Part shown: one piece after another, positions 1 through 6,600 of the stretch | How positions within the stretch are numbered: position 1 is the first letter of the stretch | Layout: the number at the start of each line of letters is the position of its first letter | Assembly (NCBI GenBank): GCA_030830765.1 | Contig: JAURMJ010000029.1 | Span: forward strand, 1 to 7,473 | DNA: 7,473 bases | From: Quisquiliibacterium sp. | Lineage (GTDB): Bacteria; Pseudomonadota; Gammaproteobacteria; Burkholderiales; Burkholderiaceae_E | Direction: 5' to 3' | Notes under the pieces: generated by a model | What the model was told of the DNA's origin: nothing | Database searches by the model: none | The model's input: only the letters and a program-made list of their open reading frames with translations | Made by a program: the position numbers and the translations under genes

Positions 1-2417
1 AAACCGATCTGAAAGATTGCAAACCCCGGATTGACTGCATCCAGAAACGCCTCGCTTGAAGAGGTCCGACTGCCATGGTGAGGGGCCAGCAGGACGTCGG
101 CGCGCAACTGCTCCTGTCCAAATAACTCGAGCAACCCGCTTTCCTGACGCCGCTCAATATCACCGGCCAGCAAAACGACCCCGGCCGGATTTTCGATGCG
201 AAGCACACAGCTTTTCGCATTGCTCGAAATCCGGCGCGATTCAAGCTCCATTTCCCCCGGGTGCAGCCAGCGGAAGCGGGTGTCTCCCCATTGCCAGCCC
301 TGTCCCCGCTGACACGGGTAATGGCGCCGCGCCTGCTGCACGATCGAATGCTCCGGCCGCAACGACGAGGCCACCCAATCAACCGGAAGGTTACGCAAGA
401 CCGTCAGAGCGCCACCGGAGTGATCCAGATCCTGGTGAGATACAACCATCGCATCAAGCCGACGGATTCCCCGGGAGCGCAGGTACGGCAAGATCACGCG
501 TGAACCGGCATCGGTATCAGGCCCCAGACGTGGCCCTGTGTCATAGAGAAGCCGCCTCCCCCCAGCCTCAATGAGCACAGCGGTTCCCTGACCGATGTCC
601 AGGGCAGTCAGATGAAGCTCGCCTGCCGCGGGCTGCTCGGGCTGACCAAGCAGCAGTGGCAGTAAAGCGAATGCAGACAGCGCACGTCCGGGCATCGGAA
701 TGGGGGCAAGCAGCAGCGCGCAGGCACAGGTTGCGAGGAGCAGCGTCGGGGTGCCAGGCAATGGCACCGCAATTGCGCCGCTGCCGCTGCGATCGAGCCA
801 TTCGAGAGCTCCGAGAAGGCTTTCAGTGAGCAGATGAGCACCGGCAAGCAGATACTGGCCACCATCAATGTGCAAGACAAGCAGGACACTGGCCATCATC
901 GCCAACGGCGTGATCAGCATTGAGACAAGCGGGATGGCAAAGGCATTTGCCAGCGGGCTGACCAGTGAGACGTTCGCAAAAAAGAGAACACCAAGCGGCA
1001 AGAGAACCAGTGTGGCCGCATATTGCGTTCGCAGCGCAGCATGCAGCGTTGAGCGCCAGACCGACAAGACAGACCGCAGGCGCGCAACGGTCATTGCAAG
1101 CGGTTTACGCTGCATGGACATCTTGCTCGCTGGTTGATCGGCATGATCCGTCGCAACCCGATTCGCAGCGCCGAACCAGATGATTGCCGAAACAGCTGCA
1201 AACGAGAGCCAGAACCCGGCCGCCATCGGGGCCCAGGGATCCATGATGCAGACGACTGCACCGGCACTGCAGATGACCGAGACAGCATCGCGCCCCCGAC
1301 CCGTCAACATGGCGAGCCCGGCGACCGCGAGCATCCAGCAGGTGCGCTGCGCCGGGATGCCCCAGCCAGCCAGGGCCGAGTAAGCGAATGCGGCAATGAG
1401 CCCGAACACCCAGCGCGCATAGGGTGCGGGCACCCACGCTGAAAGAGCGGCCCGGCCCATCAGAGCGGCCAGACGCTGACTGCGCCAGACACGACCAGCG
1501 AACCAGCCTGTCAACCCTGCCAACATCGTAATGTGCAAACCGGAAATTGACATCAGATGACCAATGCCGGTGCGATTGAAAATCTCCCACCAGGGCGCTG
1601 AGATTGCAGCCTGATCGCCAATGACCAGAGCCACCAGGACGCCACTCGCTGGCCCCCCCGGGGAGCGCATTGCTCGACGCATGCGCTCTCGCAGCAGGTC
1701 GCGCAGCCGTTCGATCTGCGTGGACCAGCCACCTGCGTTTTCCTGAATGAGGCGATTGGGCAGGTCATCTCGATCCGCCTGGGCCGCGCGTCGCAGGTTG
1801 CTCACACGGACATGCCCGGATGCGCTGATCCCGTCCTGCAAAGCCCGCAATTCGGCATCGAACAAGCCCGGATTGAGGTTTGCGCGCGGCTGCTTGACCC
1901 GGAGTGCGAGATGCCAACGTTGACCGGGTCGGATCGCCGGCAACTCATGCTGTTGTTTGCCGCCAAAGCCGCTGTACCAGCTGACGATCATCGTCCGGTT
2001 CGCTGGACAATCGGGCGACGCATCGATGCAGCGCTCGACCAGCAGGCGAAACCGAACCCCGCGCTCGAAAGCCTGAGACATCGACCCGACAACGCCAACG
2101 ACCTCAATATCCCGGCCGTTCATAGCCTCTGGCAGACGCAGCGCCAACGCATCATGCGCCCTGAGCGTGGCCCAGCCGCCGGCCACCAGCACACTGGCCA
2201 CGAGCAGCATGCTGCGTCCACCCAGCCCGATCAAGCTCACAAGCAGCAGACAGCCCCCAAGCAGCAGAACGATCAGGCACAGACCCCGTGAAGGCAGGGC
2301 CGGGATCTGCTGCACGGCCCAGCAGGTCGCGACGACCAGCGCACCGGGATGGACCAATCGAAGCAGTGGGGAGACGGCCTTGCCATTCATGCAGGCCATC
2401 GTAGGACCGGTGTCCAT
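1..2417 (-). CDS. comEC: DNA internalization-related competence protein ComEC/Rec2 (3' end beyond window)
   Basis: ComEC is the inner-membrane channel that imports single-stranded DNA in natural transformation. One uninterrupted minus-strand frame gives 805 codons before running off the left edge. An N-terminal membrane and OB-like (DUF4131-type) part is followed by the competence domain, with GDQAAI at about residues 267-272 and GHLMSISGLHI at 286-296, then many hydrophobic helices up to about residue 595. A metallo-beta-lactamase-like domain begins at DIGQG (607) and shows HQDLDH (661-666), SNAKSCVLRI, LLAGDIE and HHGS (780-783). Metal-binding residues are therefore present, unlike in some Firmicute ComEC proteins. 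E. coli YcaI/ComEC is about 750 residues, so only a short tail should be missing. An in-frame TAG at 2450-2448 limits the start. ATG 2417 is chosen; ATG 2399, ATG 2390 and a TTG just upstream are alternatives, none with a good ribosome-binding site. It is last in the lolC/F-lolD-tatD-like cluster, after a 79-nt gap rich in repeats. Identity is secure; active transformation is not shown. Confidence 0.95.
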   Translation of the reverse strand, partial: MDTGPTMACMNGKAVSPLLRLVHPGALVVATCWAVQQIPALPSRGLCLIVLLLGGCLLLVSLIGLGGRSMLLVASVLVAGGWATLRAHDALALRLPEAMNGRDIEVVGVVGSMSQAFERGVRFRLLVERCIDASPDCPANRTMIVSWYSGFGGKQQHELPAIRPGQRWHLALRVKQPRANLNPGLFDAELRALQDGISASGHVRVSNLRRAAQADRDDLPNRLIQENAGGWSTQIERLRDLLRERMRRAMRSPGGPASGVLVALVIGDQAAISAPWWEIFNRTGIGHLMSISGLHITMLAGLTGWFAGRVWRSQRLAALMGRAALSAWVPAPYARWVFGLIAAFAYSALAGWGIPAQRTCWMLAVAGLAMLTGRGRDAVSVICSAGAVVCIMDPWAPMAAGFWLSFAAVSAIIWFGAANRVATDHADQPASKMSMQRKPLAMTVARLRSVLSVWRSTLHAALRTQYAATLVLLPLGVLFFANVSLVSPLANAFAIPLVSMLITPLAMMASVLLVLHIDGGQYLLAGAHLLTESLLGALEWLDRSGSGAIAVPLPGTPTLLLATCACALLLAPIPMPGRALSAFALLPLLLGQPEQPAAGELHLTALDIGQGTAVLIEAGGRRLLYDTGPRLGPDTDAGSRVILPYLRSRGIRRLDAMVVSHQDLDHSGGALTVLRNLPVDWVASSLRPEHSIVQQARRHYPCQRGQGWQWGDTRFRWLHPGEMELESRRISSNAKSCVLRIENPAGVVLLAGDIERRQESGLLELFGQEQLRADVLLAPHHGSRTSSSEAFLDAVNPGFAIFQIG

Positions 2418-2450
2418 GCCTCGCCATCGGACCGAGGGCAACCCGGTCTA

Positions 2451-2471
2451 CGCCACCGGGCCCGGTAGGCG
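2451..2471 (-). repeat. GC-rich inverted repeat between the tatD-like gene and comEC
   Basis: A perfect 12-bp palindrome ACCGGGCCCGGT lies at 2455-2466. Its arms extend to CGCC (2451-2454) and GGCG (2468-2471) if A2467 is bulged. In RNA this could fold as about eight base pairs around a GGCC loop. A second 10-bp palindrome, TAGGCGCCTA, overlaps at 2466-2475. No run of T follows on either strand, so it is not a canonical intrinsic terminator. It lies wholly in the intergenic gap and ends just before the in-frame TAG (2450-2448) that bounds comEC. Confidence 0.6.
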
Positions 2472-2479
2472 CCTAATCC

Positions 2480-2506
2480 GTCAGGCAGTCAGGCGATTAG
2501 TCAGGC
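2480..2506 (+). repeat. Three direct copies of GTCAGGC
   Basis: GTCAGGC occurs at 2480-2486, 2488-2494 and 2500-2506, the last overlapping the final codons and stop of the TatD-like gene. Start-to-start spacings are 8 and 12 bp. CTAATC at 2473-2478 and GATTAG at 2495-2500 form a 6-bp inverted repeat around the first two copies. No known regulator site is recognised. Confidence 0.5.
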
Positions 2507-3288
2507 TGGCACTCAGCCAGCCTTGGAAGAACACGCAAGGCATTCCCCGTTGTCAGCCGGGCAACTTGCTCGGCGGTCAAGCCCCGTAACTTTGCAAATT
2601 CTTCGGCGATTTGAACGAGTTCTGCCGGCGAATTACGACTGCGACTCAGCCACGCAGGCGGGATGTCTGGTGCATCGGTTTCCAGGACCAGCGCGGTTTC
2701 CGGCATTTTGACTGTCAGGCGTCTGATCTGTCTGGCCCGTTCGAACGTCATTGCACCACCGATGCCCAATGCAAAGCCAAGATCGACAAAAGCCTGAGCC
2801 TGCTGTTCACTGCCGTTAAATGCATGTGCAATCCCGCCCTGCGGACGGATCAGTCGAAGATGCTTGAGCACGATGTCCTGGGACCTGCGTACGTGCAAAA
2901 GCACCGGCAGATCGAACTCGCGGGCAAGCCTCAACTGTGCATCGTAGAACCGCAGCTGGCGCGGGCGATCAAGCCCTTGAACGAAAAAATCCAGCCCGAT
3001 CTCCCCAACTGCAACCAAAAGCGGATCATCGATACACGATTGCAGCCATGATCGCAGGTGGATCAGGTCTTCGTCGCGCGCGCGATCCACGTACATCGGA
3101 TGAATCCCGAGTGCATAGACACATCCGGGGTTACGGTGTGCCAGTTGCCGGACCTGCTCGAAATTGGACAGCTCAACTGCGGGGATGACAATTCGCTCAA
3201 CGCCAGCGGCCCGGGCGGCCTGCAACACCTGCTCGCGATCGGCGTCAAACTCGCTGGCATCCAGATGGCAATGCGTATCGATCAGCAC
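2497..3288 (-). CDS. TatD-family metal-dependent hydrolase, YjjV-like
   Basis: This is a TIM-barrel hydrolase of the TatD family; members are metal-dependent phosphoesterases, and several act as 3'-5' DNases. From GTG 3288 the protein has 263 residues and starts MLIDTHCHLD, the usual family start. Expected metal ligands are visible: H6 and H8 (HCH), E96 in VGEIGLDF, H132 in LLHVR, H155 in IAHAFNGS, and D205 in LETDAPD. The pattern IVIPAVE..NF, YALGIHPMY and VAVGEIGLDFF resembles E. coli YjjV more than TatD itself. The frame is also open to ATG 3327, but that adds 13 residues without family similarity and overlaps the end of lolD. GTG 3288 lies 16 nt after the lolD stop and has a purine-rich GAAGAA upstream. 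The gene is probably co-transcribed with lolD. Family assignment is firm; the natural substrate is unknown. Confidence 0.93.
   Translation of the reverse strand: MLIDTHCHLDASEFDADREQVLQAARAAGVERIVIPAVELSNFEQVRQLAHRNPGCVYALGIHPMYVDRARDEDLIHLRSWLQSCIDDPLLVAVGEIGLDFFVQGLDRPRQLRFYDAQLRLAREFDLPVLLHVRRSQDIVLKHLRLIRPQGGIAHAFNGSEQQAQAFVDLGFALGIGGAMTFERARQIRRLTVKMPETALVLETDAPDIPPAWLSRSRNSPAELVQIAEEFAKLRGLTAEQVARLTTGNALRVLPRLAECQPD
2503..2523 (-). repeat. Hairpin at the 3' end of the TatD-like gene
   Basis: AGGCTGGC (2503-2510) and GCCAGCCT (2516-2523) form a perfect 8-bp stem with a 5-nt loop. It covers codons close to the C-terminus of the TatD-like gene, ending four bases before the stop. No U-tract follows in the transcript direction, so it is not a standard terminator, although it could pause polymerase or protect an mRNA end. 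Confidence 0.55.
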
Positions 3289-3304
3289 TGCTGTTTCTTC
3301 ACCG

Positions 3305-4075
3305 TCACTCGACGGCCAGCAGACCATCGCGCATGGTCAGCACGCGCTCTGCATGGCCAGCAAGCTCAAGGTCATGGGTCACGATCACAAAACTGGTTGA
3401 AAGATCGCGGTTCAGTTCGTCAATCAGTTCGAACATTCTGCGCGCAGTGGCACGGTCCAGGTTGCCGGTCGGCTCGTCAGCCAGCACGCAAGCCGGGCGG
3501 GTCACCAGCGCCCGGGCCAGTGCGACCCGCTGACGTTCGCCGCCGGACAATTGCCCAGGAAGATGACTGGCCCGATTGGCCAGACCGACGCGATCAAGCA
3601 TCTCAAGCGCCTGCCGGTCACAGTCATGGCGCGGCATCCGGCGGATCCGCAGCGGCATTGCGACGTTTTCAAGCGCACTGAACTCGGGCAACAGGTGATG
3701 AAGCTGATAGACAAAGCCGAGCAGCCGGTTGCGCAAATTGCCGCGCTCGGCCTCGGGCAGAGACTCAACCTGTGTCAAACCCCAGTGAACCTGGCCTTGG
3801 CTGGGTAGCTCCAGCCCACCGAGCAGATGCAGCAGTGTGCTCTTGCCCGATCCTGATGCCCCGACGATTGCCAGACGCTCGCCGGCCTGTACGACCAGAT
3901 CAACGCCATTGAGCACTGCAACAGCAGCGCCTCCATCCCGATAGATCTTGCGCAGATCATGACAGGAAATCACCGAAACAGCTTCGCGCAACTGCCCCTC
4001 CGACAGTCCCGACAGCTGCGACATCGCGCGATGCGCATCGTCGGCGCGGGTTGCCGATCTGCCCTGCTCACTCAT
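3305..4075 (-). CDS. lolD: Lipoprotein-releasing ABC transporter ATP-binding protein LolD
   Basis: LolD is the cytoplasmic ATPase that powers release of outer-membrane lipoproteins from the inner membrane to LolA. Numbered from ATG 4075 (256 residues): Walker A GASGSGKS at 72-79, Q-loop in [18 protein letters not shown] (Q124), signature LSGGERQR from 176, Walker B CVLADEP with D200-E201, D-loop GNLD, and the switch histidine in VIVTHD (H234). [17 protein letters not shown] is nearly the same as in E. coli LolD and separates it from MacB or FtsE ATPases. ATG 4075 overlaps the upstream permease stop by 8 nt, suggesting translational coupling, but gives about 28 residues more than E. coli LolD (233). 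TTG 3991 has GGAGG at 4001-3997 and would give 228 residues, matching family length. ATG 4024 is a third choice. ATG 4075 is listed as the longest reasonable start; the identity does not depend on it. Confidence 0.95.
   Translation of the reverse strand: MSEQGRSATRADDAHRAMSQLSGLSEGQLREAVSVISCHDLRKIYRDGGAAVAVLNGVDLVVQAGERLAIVGASGSGKSTLLHLLGGLELPSQGQVHWGLTQVESLPEAERGNLRNRLLGFVYQLHHLLPEFSALENVAMPLRIRRMPRHDCDRQALEMLDRVGLANRASHLPGQLSGGERQRVALARALVTRPACVLADEPTGNLDRATARRMFELIDELNRDLSTSFVIVTHDLELAGHAERVLTMRDGLLAVE
3997..4001 (-). promoter_or_regulatory. Candidate ribosome-binding site for a shorter lolD start (TTG 3991)
   Basis: On the minus strand GGAGG is followed after five bases (GGCAG) by TTG at 3991-3989, in the lolD frame. 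This is the best Shine-Dalgarno match near the lolD N-terminus, and translation from the TTG would begin close to where E. coli LolD begins. No comparable site precedes ATG 4075 or ATG 4024. It may be chance, since the sequence also encodes part of the longer reading (SEGQ). Confidence 0.4.
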
Positions 4076-5330
4076 AGCGCAATGCTTCGGCGGGGCGCAC
4101 CCGCGACGCCCGCCAGCTTGGGTAAAGCGTTGAGAAAAAGGCCAACACACAGGCGCAAAGGCCGATCGTGCCAACATCATCCCAATGCAGATCGCTTGGC
4201 AGTTCGTTGATGAAATAGATTCCCTTGGGCAGCACCTGGAAACCGAACGCGGACTCAACTGCAGCCACAACGGTATCGATATTCAGGGCCAGCGTCACTC
4301 CAAGCACCATGCCAATCGCTGTCCCGAGCAGGCCGACCATTGCGCCTTGCACGATGAAGATCTTCATCACACTCCCCGGCGTCGCGCCAATTGTCCGCAA
4401 AATGGCAATATCAGCCTGCTTGTCGGTGACTGTCATGACCAGCATCGACACCAGATTAAAGGCGGCGACCGCGATGATCAGCATCAGGATGATGAACATC
4501 ATTCGCTTTTCAATCTTGACTGCGGCAAACCAGTTCCGGTTCTCGCGGGACCAGTCACGCACGTAATAATCGGCTCCAAGCATGGCCGCAAGCTGCACTG
4601 CGATCGCCGGAGCATCCAGCATGTCTGATGTTTTGAGCCGCACGCCACCAGCCCCGTCGACACGGAACAGTCGCCCGGCATCCTGAATATTCATCAGCAC
4701 CAGCGAAGTGTCGTACTCGTAGTGCCCCGAATCAAAGATGCCCACTAACTTGAACTGCCTGGCCCGTGGCACGACCCCAGCCGGGGTCATCGTCCCCTGC
4801 GGGGCAATGAGAGTGATCCGGTCACCAGGCGAAATCAGCAACTGACGAGCCAGTTCACCACCAATCATCACGCCAAACTGCCCCGGCTGCAGCGCCTCGA
4901 GCGTCTCATTGGGCACCTGCTGCAGAAAGTCGGCAACCGATGGTTCAAGCTTCGGATCAATACCCCGAACGATCACGCCGCGCACCGACTCATCGCGGGT
5001 CAGCATGACCTGCCCCATGACAAACGGTGCACCGGCAAGCACCTTGGGCTGCTGCTTCGCCTTGAGCACCAGTGCCGCCGGATCCGCGAACGGACCCTGC
5101 GTGCTGAACACCTCGATATGCGAAAGCACAGCCAGCATCCGGTCCCGAACCTGCTTCTGGAAGCCGTTCATCACGGATAGAACGGTGATCAGTGCCGCGA
5201 CCCCCAGGGCAATCCCAGCAACCGAAAGCGCGGAAATGAACGAGATGAACCCGTTGCGGCGACGCGCTCGGCGTCCTGCTCGCGTGTAGCGCAGGCCGAT
5301 CTGGAATTCGTAGGGTAGCTGCAGGGGCAT
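4068..5330 (-). CDS. lolC: LolC/LolE-family lipoprotein-releasing permease (possibly LolF type)
   Basis: This is the membrane subunit of the Lol ABC exporter; with LolD it extracts lipoproteins from the inner membrane and passes them to periplasmic LolA. At 420 residues it matches the family (about 400-415). A cytoplasmic N-terminus ([12 protein letters not shown]) leads into transmembrane helix 1 (about 28-53, ending [15 protein letters not shown]), then a periplasmic domain (about 55-270), and three more helices at about 273-300, 318-350 and 384-405, ending in [15 protein letters not shown]. Residues 177-191 contain P177, TPAG at 182-185, P188 and R191. They align by eye with the proline-rich LolA-binding hook and pad of E. 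coli LolC, which LolE lacks. Only one permease is encoded here, directly before lolD, so a homodimeric LolF-like arrangement is possible. Start ATG 5330 fits the family N-terminus but has no clear Shine-Dalgarno. It is the first gene of the minus-strand cluster. Confidence 0.93.
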   Translation of the reverse strand: MPLQLPYEFQIGLRYTRAGRRARRRNGFISFISALSVAGIALGVAALITVLSVMNGFQKQVRDRMLAVLSHIEVFSTQGPFADPAALVLKAKQQPKVLAGAPFVMGQVMLTRDESVRGVIVRGIDPKLEPSVADFLQQVPNETLEALQPGQFGVMIGGELARQLLISPGDRITLIAPQGTMTPAGVVPRARQFKLVGIFDSGHYEYDTSLVLMNIQDAGRLFRVDGAGGVRLKTSDMLDAPAIAVQLAAMLGADYYVRDWSRENRNWFAAVKIEKRMMFIILMLIIAVAAFNLVSMLVMTVTDKQADIAILRTIGATPGSVMKIFIVQGAMVGLLGTAIGMVLGVTLALNIDTVVAAVESAFGFQVLPKGIYFINELPSDLHWDDVGTIGLCACVLAFFSTLYPSWRASRVRPAEALRYE

Positions 5331-5495
5331 CGGAATCGGTGTTGGCAGTCAGGAGCGACGCACTGGCGCAGCATGTTCGGATCCGTATGAGTTTGCCATA
5401 GAATCAGGCAGGTTCCGCCCCGTTCTGCTGCTGCGAAGCGCGTCTTCCAACGCAGTGGCATGTCCCCAGACCGATCGCAAATTCGACCCTGAACC
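5331..5495. promoter_or_regulatory. Divergent intergenic region between the lolC/F cluster and the rpfE-like gene
   Basis: This 165-bp gap separates the divergent starts at 5330 (minus) and 5496 (plus), so promoters for both directions probably lie here or slightly inside the genes. I searched both strands for sigma70-like -35/-10 pairs and found none convincing; TTGCCA at 5393-5398 has no good -10 partner. An 8-bp palindrome CGGATCCG lies at 5379-5386. An in-frame TGA at 5490-5492 bounds the plus-strand gene. No small gene or RNA was recognised. Confidence 0.5.
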
Positions 5496-6572
5496 GTGTC
5501 TGAACTGATTCTTTTATGCAGTGCCGCAGCGCTCGACCGACTGCCCGACCAGCCCTCTGGCGCCGCAATCGCCCGGGCAGCGACGCTGGCGCGTGAAGAT
5601 TTGCGTCCGGGCAGGCTGCAAAAGCTGCTTGCCCGTGGGCGTATTGCTCGCGATACGCATGACGCAGCGCTGCTACCGACTGAATTGCCAGAACATGCCT
5701 GGCTGCGACGCCGCTTCGGTCTGCATGACGACGACTCAGTCGATGCATTCGCTGCCCATCGCCATGGCCTTGAGCTGCCGGTCTGGCGGCTGACTCCGTC
5801 GCATGTGACGATCGGCCTGGATCACGCCATGCTGGTTGATCCGGGTCAGCTGCGACTGCGAGACGATGAGTCACTCGCGCTTGGCCAGGCGGCGGCCGAG
5901 CTGTTCCGGGAGTACGGCTTCACACTGCATGCAAGCTCCCCATCGGAATGGTTTCTGACCGGCGAGACGTCCCTCGCACTGCGCGGCAGAGGCTGGCGAA
6001 TGGCGGCCGGCCGCAATGTCGACGCCTACCTGCCGACCGGACCCGACGCTCGACTTTGGAGAAAAATGGTCAGCGAGGTGCAGATGATCTGGTTTCGTCA
6101 CCCGATCAACGAGGCTCGCGAAGCGCGCGCAGAACCTGCGGTCAACATGCTGTGGCTCGATGGACGCGCGCATCAGAATCCGGCCCCTCAGGCGATCGTC
6201 GCGCTAAGCAGTTCCTCGGAGATCGGTGGTCTGGTGCTTGCCGCCGGCGGCGAACTGATTCCGCAACAGACGCTGCCCGATGCTTCGCAACTGGCGAGCC
6301 TCGAAGCCGCAGCATCGCAATGCGATGTGCTGATCGACCTCAGCACCTGGAGCGAGTCGCGCCGCACCGACGATGCACGGGCTTGGCTCGACGCCTGGCA
6401 AGGCTTTGAGCAATGGATCAGCACGCTGCTGATCGCTGGCTGGCAGCCAGGGAGATCCCGAACGCTGCGTCTGGTGCTGACCGGGGAACGCCGCACATTG
6501 GAAATCAGCCTGGGTGGTCACCAACGTTGGCAGTTCTGGCGCCGGCTGGATCTTGCAGGGCTGGTGTTTTGA
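5496..6572 (+). CDS. RpfE-like conserved protein of the COG4255 family (recJ neighbour)
   Basis: This 358-residue soluble protein has no signal peptide or membrane segment visible. I recognise it by a conserved core at about residues 173-223: N174, LPTGPDA (179-185), W188, EVQM (194-197), HPINEARE (202-209), VNMLW (216-220) and G223. This matches the pattern I recall for COG4255 proteins, described in Xanthomonas as RpfE and sometimes annotated as distantly phosphoglycerate-mutase-like. The C-terminus is rich in tryptophan (WQFWRR at 345-350). No biochemical activity is established to my knowledge, and I see no clear catalytic motif. The GTG start is effectively forced: an in-frame TGA at 5490-5492 lies one codon upstream. 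No good Shine-Dalgarno is visible. The stop is 28 nt before recJ, so the two genes are probably co-transcribed, matching the rpfE-recJ neighbourhood in xanthomonads. The family call rests on memory of the motif. Confidence 0.78.
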   Translation: MSELILLCSAAALDRLPDQPSGAAIARAATLAREDLRPGRLQKLLARGRIARDTHDAALLPTELPEHAWLRRRFGLHDDDSVDAFAAHRHGLELPVWRLTPSHVTIGLDHAMLVDPGQLRLRDDESLALGQAAAELFREYGFTLHASSPSEWFLTGETSLALRGRGWRMAAGRNVDAYLPTGPDARLWRKMVSEVQMIWFRHPINEAREARAEPAVNMLWLDGRAHQNPAPQAIVALSSSSEIGGLVLAAGGELIPQQTLPDASQLASLEAAASQCDVLIDLSTWSESRRTDDARAWLDAWQGFEQWISTLLIAGWQPGRSRTLRLVLTGERRTLEISLGGHQRWQFWRRLDLAGLVF

Positions 6573-6600
6573 ACGCGTACCCGCGCCTGGACCGGACAGG

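Noticed and set aside
56..574. 172-codon plus-strand open frame
   Set aside because: It is antisense to the ComEC metallo-beta-lactamase domain, has a low-complexity proline/arginine/alanine-rich composition and resembles no family. It is a shadow of a GC-rich gene.
1812..2291. 159-codon plus-strand open frame
   Set aside because: It is antisense to the ComEC N-terminal region, which has clear family features in the opposite frame; this frame has none.
1105..2427. Several medium minus-strand frames suggesting a frameshifted comEC
   Set aside because: Tracing the conserved frame from 2417 to base 1 shows constant phase at 2399, 1619, 599, 437 and 80 with no stop, so the gene is intact and the other frames are shadows.
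2503..2523. Intrinsic terminator after the TatD-like gene
   Set aside because: The stem is good but overlaps coding sequence and no T-tract follows on the minus strand, so it is listed only as an inverted repeat.
4076..4270. Upstream extension of the lolD frame to a TTG at 4270
   Set aside because: It lies wholly within the permease gene and encodes cysteine-rich sequence unlike any LolD N-terminus.
4773..4804. Two consecutive GC hairpins (GACCCC/GGGGTC and CCCC/GGGG) inside the permease gene
   Set aside because: They fall exactly on the Pro/Gly-rich hook codons, so CCN and GGN codon use explains them; no U-tract or other regulatory sign is present.
5404..5874. 156-codon minus-strand open frame across the divergent region
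   Set aside because: It is mostly antisense to the RpfE-like gene, with histidine/arginine/alanine-rich composition and no recognisable motif.
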